The translations under genes and the position numbers were made by a program. The notes below the pieces were generated by a model. That model did no database searches and had not been told where the DNA came from. It saw only the letters and a program-made list of their open reading frames with translations. Source: Desulfobacterales bacterium (GTDB taxonomy: Bacteria; Desulfobacterota; Desulfobacteria; Desulfobacterales; 4be13). From it: a stretch of DNA of 13,167 nt. Where the stretch lies: contig JAOZRQ010000151.1 of the NCBI GenBank assembly GCA_029940115.1, positions 1 through 13,167 on the forward strand, read 5' to 3'. Shown here piece after piece: positions 1-5,629 of this stretch; within the stretch, counting starts at the first letter, position 1, and each line of letters begins with the position of its first letter.

Positions 1-32
1 GCGAGACCGCCTGAAGGCGGAACTACAAACTG
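1..32 (+). repeat. Right half of a palindromic intergenic repeat
   Basis: The first 32 bases match 5557-5588 with only two mismatches, and that later stretch is the right arm of a long palindrome. The window therefore opens inside a second copy of the same REP-like element, whose left arm lies outside. The core is a GGCGG/CCGCC pair followed by AACTACAAACT. The match is seen directly; calling it a genome-wide family is inference. Confidence 0.75.
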
Positions 33-290
33 AACCACCTTTCAGGCAAAATGAAAGATGCCCCAAATAACTTCCCCATTGGCGAATCGGCCTTGATCTT
101 CGTTTCGGCCAGTCACTCCTTCCGATTGCCAAATCCGGCAGGGATATGGCTTGGACTTGCCAACCCAAGCCGATCCATGTGGTCCAATCAAAGATTATGG
201 CCGACAAAATCCGAAAGGCGGTTCGGATTTGTCATGGCTCCCAAATTAAAAAATGGACTTGAAAAAAAGGAGCATCTGAGATATAAAGGC
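33..290. other. Non-coding leader with small hairpins
   Basis: I see no convincing gene here. An open frame at 51-308 has no recognisable domain or Shine-Dalgarno and runs into the downstream repeat. The stretch holds two short inverted repeats: GGCTTGG/CCAAGCC at 148-154 and 165-171, and a near-perfect 12-13 bp stem at 203-215 and 222-233 with a six-base loop (GACAAA..TCCGAA type). It may be a structured leader or a decayed palindromic element. Confidence 0.4.
259..287 (+). promoter_or_regulatory. Putative sigma70-type promoter
   Basis: TTGAAA at 259-264 and TATAAA at 282-287 are separated by exactly 17 bases, five of six matches to consensus in each box. It points towards the potassium-channel gene at 402 and would place the heptamer array in the 5' untranslated leader. 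This is a pattern match only. Confidence 0.45.
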
Positions 291-369
291 GTGAGGCGTG
301 ATGCGTGACGCATCACGTTTCACGCCTCACGTTTCACGCCTCACGAGTCACGTTTCACGCATCACGTTT
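291..369. repeat. Inverted heptanucleotide tandem repeat array
   Basis: CACG recurs at 314, 321, 328, 335, 342, 349, 356 and 363, an exact 7-base period. The units are CACGTTT, CACGCCT, CACGAGT and CACGCAT. Immediately upstream, 291-311 carries three heptamers in the opposite orientation (GTGAGGC, GTGATGC, GTGACGC). The two blocks therefore form an inverted structure whose centre is a 9-bp stem with one unpaired base. This resembles the short tandemly repeated repetitive (STRR) elements described in cyanobacteria and other bacteria with complex genomes. It sits between the putative promoter and the channel gene. Confidence 0.85.
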
Positions 370-401
370 CTGAGATAAACCTATGTATCCTTCTGAAAAA
401 A

Positions 402-1391
402 ATGATCGCCCTGATTCGCCGGGAGAAATTGGTCAGAGTGCTGATCATCCTCGTCTCTGTCATTCTTTTGGGGAGTCTCGGCTTTGTCTGTTTTGAAAAA
501 GATATCCCTTTTTCTGATGCGGTATGGTGGTCCGTTGTCACTCTGACAACGGTGGGATATGGTGACATCTCTCCGGAAACCTCAGGGGGCAGAATCGTGG
601 GAATGGCGGTGATGATCCTCGGCATCGGTGTCCTGACCGCCAGCATTGCAACCCTGTTCATTGAAGAGAGACTTTTGGAGAACAAAGGCATGAAATCAAC
701 CCGCATGACCGATCATTTCATCATATGCGGCTGGAATTTCAGGGGAGACGAGGTCATTGAGGAACTTCGTGCGGATTCCATAAGCGAAGATGTTCCCTTT
801 GTGATCATTGCAGATCTGCCTGAAAAGCCGCTGGATGACCCGAAACTCCATTTCATACGCGGGGAGGTCCGGACAACGAGCTTGCAAAAGGCGAATCTGC
901 CAGAGGCCCGGGGGGTCATCGTGCTTTCTGATGACTCTCTGGACGTGTATGCACGGGATGCAAAGACCATCCTGAACACCTTGGCCATAAAGAATGTCCA
1001 GCCTCAAGTCTATACCTGCGTGGAGCTGATGGACCCGAAGAATGTGGAGCATTGTCAGATGGCAGGGGCCGATGAGATCATTGTTGTGGGAGAGCTCGGG
1101 ACGAACCTGCTGGTTCAGGCGGCCCTTGACCATGGCATGAGTCGCGTCATCAGTGAGCTGGTCAGCAACCGATACGGAAATGAGCTTTACAAGATGAAGG
1201 TGCCGCCCCATCTGAGGGGCCGGCCTTTTCTTGAGGTGATGTGCGAATTGAAAAGAGAGCGCAACCTCCTCTGCATCGGAATTGAAGACAAGGCCGGCAA
1301 GAATCTGATCACAAATCCGGCAAACGATTATAAAAGCGGTGACGATGACCACCTGATCGTCATCGCTTCAGATCGCCCTGATCTTCTATAG
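402..1391 (+). CDS. Two-TM RCK potassium channel (MthK-like)
   Basis: This 329-residue inner-membrane protein should form a tetrameric K+ channel gated by cytoplasmic RCK domains. Transmembrane helix 1 spans about residues 11-30. The pore loop carries the selectivity filter T50-V-G-Y-G-D55, and helix 2 is about 63-87. A TrkA-N/RCK Rossmann-like domain starts near 103 (FIICGWNFRGDEVIEEL), and a TrkA-C-like domain fills about 255-327. Length and order match MthK-type channels; what ligand gates it cannot be told. No clear Shine-Dalgarno precedes the start, and another ATG at 383 lies in a different frame that closes after a few dozen codons. I kept 402 because it gives a normal N-terminal helix. 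A putative promoter at 259-287 and a heptamer array lie upstream. It is 94 bp from the kinase operon, so co-transcription is possible but not shown. Confidence 0.93.
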   Translation: MIALIRREKLVRVLIILVSVILLGSLGFVCFEKDIPFSDAVWWSVVTLTTVGYGDISPETSGGRIVGMAVMILGIGVLTASIATLFIEERLLENKGMKSTRMTDHFIICGWNFRGDEVIEELRADSISEDVPFVIIADLPEKPLDDPKLHFIRGEVRTTSLQKANLPEARGVIVLSDDSLDVYARDAKTILNTLAIKNVQPQVYTCVELMDPKNVEHCQMAGADEIIVVGELGTNLLVQAALDHGMSRVISELVSNRYGNELYKMKVPPHLRGRPFLEVMCELKRERNLLCIGIEDKAGKNLITNPANDYKSGDDDHLIVIASDRPDLL

Positions 1392-1447
1392 GAGCCATCC
1401 TTGCAGTTCTTGAAATTTGACCATCAACCCGCAACAATCAGACAGAA

Positions 1448-1462
1448 AAAAAGCCGGGTTTC
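1448..1462. repeat. Copy of a dispersed AAAAAGCCGGGTTTC repeat
   Basis: This 15-mer occurs again at 11837-11851 and, inverted, at 11793-11807. Against the inverted copy the identity extends to 20 bases (1446-1465 against 11790-11809). It lies in the 94-bp gap before the histidine kinase, where no strong promoter is obvious. Confidence 0.8.
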
Positions 1463-1485
1463 TTTCACTATAGGTTCAATTAACA

Positions 1486-2334
1486 ATGTTTATGATTTAT
1501 GAAAAAGTAAAATATCTTGAAGGTGACGAATGTTTACCCATATCTCAAAACGCAGAGCAGTGGAAAGAACTGGCAACGCTTTTTGAGGACGTCATCCATG
1601 AGCTGAACCAGCCGGTGGCCAACATTGGCATAGATGCCTCAGATGCAATATATTGCCTTGACAAAGGAGATGTGGAAGGTCTTCGAGAATCTTTGGACAG
1701 TCTGCGCTTGGCAGTGCAAGATTTGGGTGAGCGAATAGGGGCCTACAAGGCACTGACCCAGAGAAGCCGTTCGGAGGAGACGATTCGGGTCCGTGACATT
1801 GTTGATGATGTGGAGAAAGTTCTCAGGCGACGTGCTGACAAGGCAAAGGTGAAACTGGACATTCAGCTTTCGGATGACAACCAATTCAACCGCGTCTTGT
1901 CCGTCAAAGGCGATCCGTTTCTGTTCCGGATGGCCATCAGAAACTTGGTTCACAATGCCATAGAGGCGAGCAATGATCCTTCGATCCCGCCTGACCGGCG
2001 TCACGTCATCATAAGGGGAATTCACAGCCCATCTGAGGACTCGCAAACATTTCCCCATGGGTCGGTTCTCATTTATGTCAGAGATGAAGGGCCAGGTATT
2101 CCGCCCAAAATCAGGAAAAGGATCTTTGAGCGGGGCTTCACCACAAAACAGGGGGGAAGGGGGCTTGGACTGGGCCTTAGTCTGGTACAATCCGTGGCAG
2201 AATCTTGCGGCGGAAAAGTCGGCATGAGAGATGTCAATCCAGGGGCTGAGTTCTGGCTTCAGTTTCCGGCTGCCCGGCATCGAGAAAATCATGAAAGGAG
2301 GTATGACAATGAAGGTGGTCGTTATAGACGATGA
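1486..2334 (+). CDS. Soluble sensor histidine kinase
   Basis: This 282-residue protein has the complete transmitter of a two-component kinase. The H-box HELNQP holds the likely phospho-acceptor H38. The N-box RNLVHNAIEAS carries N157, the G1 box RDEGPGIPP carries D200, the F-box is IFERGFTTK, and the G2 box is GGRGLGLGLSLV at about 223-234. There is no transmembrane segment and only about 30 residues before the H-box, so no PAS, GAF or other sensor domain is present. Input must come from a partner or from the short N-terminus. The HELNQP form is typical of FixL/DctB-like kinases. The last 26 bases overlap the next gene, a receiver, indicating a cognate translationally coupled pair. The start has a weak ribosome site; ATG at 1492, two codons on, is an alternative. 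Confidence 0.92.
   Translation: MFMIYEKVKYLEGDECLPISQNAEQWKELATLFEDVIHELNQPVANIGIDASDAIYCLDKGDVEGLRESLDSLRLAVQDLGERIGAYKALTQRSRSEETIRVRDIVDDVEKVLRRRADKAKVKLDIQLSDDNQFNRVLSVKGDPFLFRMAIRNLVHNAIEASNDPSIPPDRRHVIIRGIHSPSEDSQTFPHGSVLIYVRDEGPGIPPKIRKRIFERGFTTKQGGRGLGLGLSLVQSVAESCGGKVGMRDVNPGAEFWLQFPAARHRENHERRYDNEGGRYRR
2294..2302 (+). promoter_or_regulatory. Strong Shine-Dalgarno inside the kinase gene
   Basis: AAAGGAGGT lies within the kinase coding sequence. It stands six bases before ATG 2309 but directly abuts ATG 2303. This spacing decides the receiver start as 2309 and indicates efficient, coupled translation of the downstream gene. Confidence 0.8.
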
Positions 2335-2815
2335 GGAATCCTTGACAGAAAGGTTGAGGAGGTCACTGACCCGAAAGGAACATGAGGTTGAGGTCTTTTA
2401 TTCTTTAAAGGATGCCCGTGAGGGGCTTGAGGGAACTGAGGAGCCGATGGTTGTTCTGCTGGATCATGATTTCGGAGGTGCTGGTGAGCAGGATCAGAAG
2501 GGATATGATCTGTGCGGATGGCTTCGGGAAACCCATCCCTTCGGACTTCTGTTGCCGATCATTTATCTGACGGGCCGGGAATTGCCGGACAGATTCTTGC
2601 AGCAGCAACGCAGGGATCCTTTTGTGCATCCCACGGCGTATCTCTCCAAAGACCAGTTGGCCTCGGAGCAGGATCTGCTCCCGAACCTTCTCAAACGGTA
2701 TGAAGGGCAGTTTGAGCGCATCCGTGAACTCTTTGAAAAGCAGAGCGCGCAACAGGCGCTGATTGCTTTCAGAGATATGGAACCGGAGGATTTTGACACC
2801 TATGAAGTTGAATAG
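2309..2815 (+). CDS. Stand-alone response regulator (receiver only)
   Basis: This 168-residue protein has a receiver domain at about 1-125 and no DNA-binding output domain. The acidic pocket is D7-D8, the phospho-acceptor is most likely D52 (LLDHDFGG), the switch residue is T88 (YLTG) and the conserved lysine is K114 (YLSK). After the receiver comes a charged helical tail of about 40 residues (roughly 128-168) of unknown role. The kinase upstream overlaps by 26 bases and is its probable phosphodonor. The PIN-domain gene overlaps its 3' end by 14 bases. A CheY-like mode, controlling a partner by protein contact, is the natural inference, and the PIN protein is the obvious candidate partner. 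The frame remains open upstream to 2231, but the strong ribosome site favours 2309. Confidence 0.9.
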   Translation: MKVVVIDDEESLTERLRRSLTRKEHEVEVFYSLKDAREGLEGTEEPMVVLLDHDFGGAGEQDQKGYDLCGWLRETHPFGLLLPIIYLTGRELPDRFLQQQRRDPFVHPTAYLSKDQLASEQDLLPNLLKRYEGQFERIRELFEKQSAQQALIAFRDMEPEDFDTYEVE

Positions 2816-3401
2816 AGATTACCCCGTATATGTCTTTGACACCAGCGGCCTGCTTGATTTAGCGTTTCAGCGTACTGTACGCCACAAGGAGCTGCTCGGA
2901 ATCCTGGATCCGGATGGGCAGTATTTTTATCATCCGATTACGTTGGCTGAAATCACAAGTTATTTTCATCCTGAAATATGGAAGGAGCGAAACTTGGGTT
3001 ATAATTCTGGGCAAATAAGGAAAAAAATCAGCAAACGTCGTCTTCTGGTCTCGATCCTTTACACCCATCGGAAGAGAAGCGCATCGGTCCAACATATCCA
3101 CGGAAAACGATTCCTTCCGTTTCTGCCGTCTTTTGAAATGTTCAGCTTCATGGCGCATCAGTGTTCCCTGCCTGCCAACCTTTGCAAATTGCCTGCTGGC
3201 AAGATCACTGTTGTTGCCAACATGACCGATCATCAGATTCTGACGGTCGCCTGTTTTATCAACCGTTCAAGAAAGTACGATGTCAAATTCGTTTCCGCAG
3301 ACAAAGTTCAACTTGCCGCGGCTGATCATTTGGGGGTCCCATGGGTTTACACTAGGGACCCTGACCGAACCTCACCGTTTCCTTGGATAGCATGTTACTG
3401 A
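2802..3401 (+). CDS. PIN-like domain protein, putative ribonuclease
   Basis: The 199-residue product has the layout of a PIN-domain metal-dependent RNase: an early VFDTSGLL with D13, an ITLAEI with E50, MTDHQILT with D143, and FVSADKVQLAAADHLGV with D167 followed by the typical last strand and helix. These four acidic residues would form the Mg/Mn site. It is longer than VapC toxins (about 130-140 residues) because of a basic insertion at about 60-130. No antitoxin-like gene is adjacent. Its start overlaps the receiver gene by 14 bases; a GGAGGA about ten bases upstream supports ATG 2802 over the longer frame from 2763. The operon suggests that PIN activity or expression is tied to the two-component pair. 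Fold assignment rests on motifs by eye; substrate is unknown. Confidence 0.7.
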   Translation: MKLNRDYPVYVFDTSGLLDLAFQRTVRHKELLGILDPDGQYFYHPITLAEITSYFHPEIWKERNLGYNSGQIRKKISKRRLLVSILYTHRKRSASVQHIHGKRFLPFLPSFEMFSFMAHQCSLPANLCKLPAGKITVVANMTDHQILTVACFINRSRKYDVKFVSADKVQLAAADHLGVPWVYTRDPDRTSPFPWIACY

Positions 3402-3455
3402 TTCTAACGGATTTTGTGGTTGCATAAGATTTCAGACGGCTGTGATCCCTGCAAA

Positions 3456-3550
3456 CAGCGGATGAACGCGGATGGACGCCGATGCTCCCGCACCCTGGCC
3501 GGCCGCACAGGCCGTGGGCGTCTGTCTGCGTTCATCCGCGTTCATCTGCG
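3456..3550. repeat. Inverted decanucleotide repeat
   Basis: The left arm (about 3456-3484) reads GCGGATGAAC-GCGGATGGAC-GCCGATG with a 10-base period. The right arm (about 3519-3550) is its near complement, GCGTTCATCC-GCGTTCATCT-GCGG. The roughly 35-base centre is G+C rich and includes GGCCGGCC. It is a large hairpin-forming intergenic element between the PIN and ATPase genes. The rest of this 273-base gap shows no gene. Confidence 0.85.
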
Positions 3551-3674
3551 GATCATGTCGGAAACCACAAAAACCGTTAGAACCAGGCATGTTAATACGC
3601 GGCGGGATTTGAATTCTTCAAGACTGACCTTGCCGCGGCCCAGAACCCATAACCCCAGAAAAGAGAGGATGACC

Positions 3675-5498
3675 ATGGATGATGAGAAGATACTGCCCGT
3701 CGAGGAGATGGTGGCGTGGGAGGAGTTCACCGACCGGGTGGAGATCCTGCGTGAGTTGGATCAATGGGTAAAAAACATCCAGCGGATGGGCTCATGGAGC
3801 ACGGCGATCATCTCGCCGCGGCGGATGGGGAAGACCGTCCTGCTCGACCGGCTGGTGAACACCGTGTTCTTCAAGCCGGAGTACCGGGTGGCCCCGTTCT
3901 ACTTCCAGATGAGACGGGAGGAGACCACGTTGAGGGACTTTCTGCTGGAATATGCGACGACCTTCTTCCGACAGTACATCGCGTACTGCCATCAGGAACC
4001 CGCGCTCTACGGAGATGACAGCGTGAAGTTGGAACAGCTGTTCGACTATCCGTCGAACCACAAGGCGGTCCTGCTGGCCAAGGAATTTGCCGAGGGCTTT
4101 CTCGGACGCTATCAGGACAAGCGATATAATGACATCAGGAACCAGTGGGACGGCTTCATCAGGGTCCCGGAACGGCTGGCCTCGTATTCCGGGACCCGGG
4201 TGGCGGTGATCATTGACGAGTTCCAGGACATGCGGTTCTACGTCCACCAAGTGGATGAGCAGTCGTTGGAGCGGATCAGGGAGAGACGCCTCCGGGAGCC
4301 CGACACGGTGGTGGGCATCAACCTGCCCGCCACCTACGACCGTCAGGCCCAGAGCCGCAAGGCCCCCATGCTGGTGTCCGGCTCGGCCGTGACGCTGATC
4401 TTTAGAACGGTGATGGGGGGTGCGCTGGGCGGACGCTTCGGATTCAAGTACATGAGGCCCCTCTCAATCCCCGACGGTGCGACATTGTTGCGGACCCTGC
4501 TGAGACTGTACGCCTCCGACGCGGCGATCACGCCGGAGAATGCGTTGCATGCCAGCGCGCAGGTGGGGGGCCATCCCTACTACCTCTACTGCCTGAGCGT
4601 GTCGGAGTGCGAGGGCAAGAAATTTGACGGGCCGGAGGCGATTGACCGGGTGGTCCGGTACGAGATCGAGCGGGGGAAGATCTACGGATTCTGGCAGACC
4701 CACTTCCAGGACAACCGGAAGCACATCAACGCGGACAGTGACGAGCCGCTCGGCAAAAAGATCATCTACCACTTCACGAAGTACAACAACCGGGCGGTGG
4801 AGGTCGGGGAGATCGCCGAAAAGTTGAAGGTCCCGAAGAAGGCGGTGGAGGAAAAAATCGAGCGCCTCTACTTGGCGGACTTGGTCTATCGCAGCGCGGC
4901 CAGGTATTACACGTTCAACGACATCTGCCTGATGCGCTTCATCAAGTTCGTGTATGAGAAGGACCTGGAGGGGGTTGACGAGGTGGATCTGGGCGAGCGG
5001 AACCTGTTCAACACGCTGAAGGGGCGGTTCTTGGAGATCGTGGTGCAGGTGACGATGATGAAGTTCAACCATGAGACGCTCGATGGAAGGATCTTCGGAA
5101 GGGCCGGCGAGGTGGAGGTGCCGCTCTTCCGGTATGTTGACACGAAGCATGTCAAGGGGGCCGCCACCCGACAGCGCCAAATTGACGTTTATGGTGACGA
5201 ACAGCGGGGGAACCAGTGCTGGATCTGCGAGTGCAAGTACACCAAGGCCCCCATGGGCATGACACCGGTGAGGCGGCTGGAGGAGGCGGCCGAGATACTG
5301 AGACAGTCGGAGCGGGATGCCGGACGCTCCGTCCCGGAGGTGCGGATGTGGCTCGTCTCCACCGGCGGGTTCACCGGTGAGGTTCTCGACTATGTGAGGG
5401 AGAGGGCCGACATCTATTTCTCCGACCATGACGGGATCAACGGCATCTTTCACGCATACGGCGGGAATTACCGGATCCCTGTGTTCAAGGATGCGTGA
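3675..5498 (+). CDS. AAA-type ATPase with C-terminal PD-(D/E)XK nuclease domain
   Basis: This 607-residue protein belongs to the archaeal-type ATPase/DUF234 class of STAND-like ATPases. Walker A is SPRRMGKT (47-54), Walker B is VAVIIDEF (176-183), and a sensor-like LVSGS lies near 233-237. A winged-helix segment is about 358-425. The C-terminal domain has Q-I-D504 followed 15 residues later by E519-C-K521, the D...ExK core of a PD-(D/E)XK nuclease fold. The family's role is poorly known; defence or mobile-element functions are proposed, not shown. ATG 3675 is chosen because AAGAGAGG ends six bases before it, whereas ATG 3669 abuts that site. The frame extends back to 3414, but that part translates the repeat. 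The gene is locally G+C rich (41/60 at 4141-4200 against 23/60 at 3001-3060), which may indicate transfer. A related gene starts at 12344. Confidence 0.85.
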   Translation: MDDEKILPVEEMVAWEEFTDRVEILRELDQWVKNIQRMGSWSTAIISPRRMGKTVLLDRLVNTVFFKPEYRVAPFYFQMRREETTLRDFLLEYATTFFRQYIAYCHQEPALYGDDSVKLEQLFDYPSNHKAVLLAKEFAEGFLGRYQDKRYNDIRNQWDGFIRVPERLASYSGTRVAVIIDEFQDMRFYVHQVDEQSLERIRERRLREPDTVVGINLPATYDRQAQSRKAPMLVSGSAVTLIFRTVMGGALGGRFGFKYMRPLSIPDGATLLRTLLRLYASDAAITPENALHASAQVGGHPYYLYCLSVSECEGKKFDGPEAIDRVVRYEIERGKIYGFWQTHFQDNRKHINADSDEPLGKKIIYHFTKYNNRAVEVGEIAEKLKVPKKAVEEKIERLYLADLVYRSAARYYTFNDICLMRFIKFVYEKDLEGVDEVDLGERNLFNTLKGRFLEIVVQVTMMKFNHETLDGRIFGRAGEVEVPLFRYVDTKHVKGAATRQRQIDVYGDEQRGNQCWICECKYTKAPMGMTPVRRLEEAAEILRQSERDAGRSVPEVRMWLVSTGGFTGEVLDYVRERADIYFSDHDGINGIFHAYGGNYRIPVFKDA

Positions 5499-5530
5499 TG
5501 CGTAATCCCTGTAGTTCACCACAAACCCCC

Positions 5531-5587
5531 AGTTTGTAGTTCCGCCTTCAGGCGGTGCGACACCGCCTAAAGGCGGAACTACAAACT
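5531..5587. repeat. Long palindromic repeat with 27-bp arms
   Basis: Arms 5531-5557 and 5561-5587 are complementary over 27 bp with one mismatch and a CGA loop. Each arm itself contains a GGCGG/CCGCC mini-hairpin. The right arm is repeated at the window start. Such REP-like elements are usually dispersed in intergenic DNA. Confidence 0.92.
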
Positions 5588-5595
5588 GGTTTTTT
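5531..5595 (+). terminator. Probable intrinsic terminator formed by the palindrome
   Basis: The very stable palindrome is followed on the plus strand by GG and six T (5590-5595). It lies 32 bases past the ATPase stop and ends 35 bases before the next start. It could stop ATPase transcription; the HAD-HisB gene would then need its own promoter. Stem geometry is seen; termination is inferred. Confidence 0.55.
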
Positions 5596-5629
5596 CTTAA
5601 ACTCCACAGAACCCTCGGAGACGAAAAAC

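Noticed and set aside
51..308. 85-codon open frame on the plus strand
   Set aside because: It has no domain, no ribosome site and an odd composition, and it runs into the heptamer array; treated as non-coding.
291..369. Possible CRISPR array
   Set aside because: The period is 7 bases with no spacers; it is a short tandem repeat.
383..493. Alternative ATG 19 bases before the channel start
   Set aside because: It is in another frame that closes within about 37 codons, so it is not an extension of the channel.
2802..3401. VapC toxin of a toxin-antitoxin pair
   Set aside because: It is too long, and the upstream gene is a receiver rather than an antitoxin.
3414..3674. N-terminal extension of the ATPase frame
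   Set aside because: It translates the decanucleotide repeat, and a good ribosome site supports ATG 3675.
4464..5522. 352-codon open frame on the minus strand
   Set aside because: It lies antisense to the ATPase-nuclease gene, and long antisense frames are expected from its G+C-rich third positions; the product has no recognisable motif.
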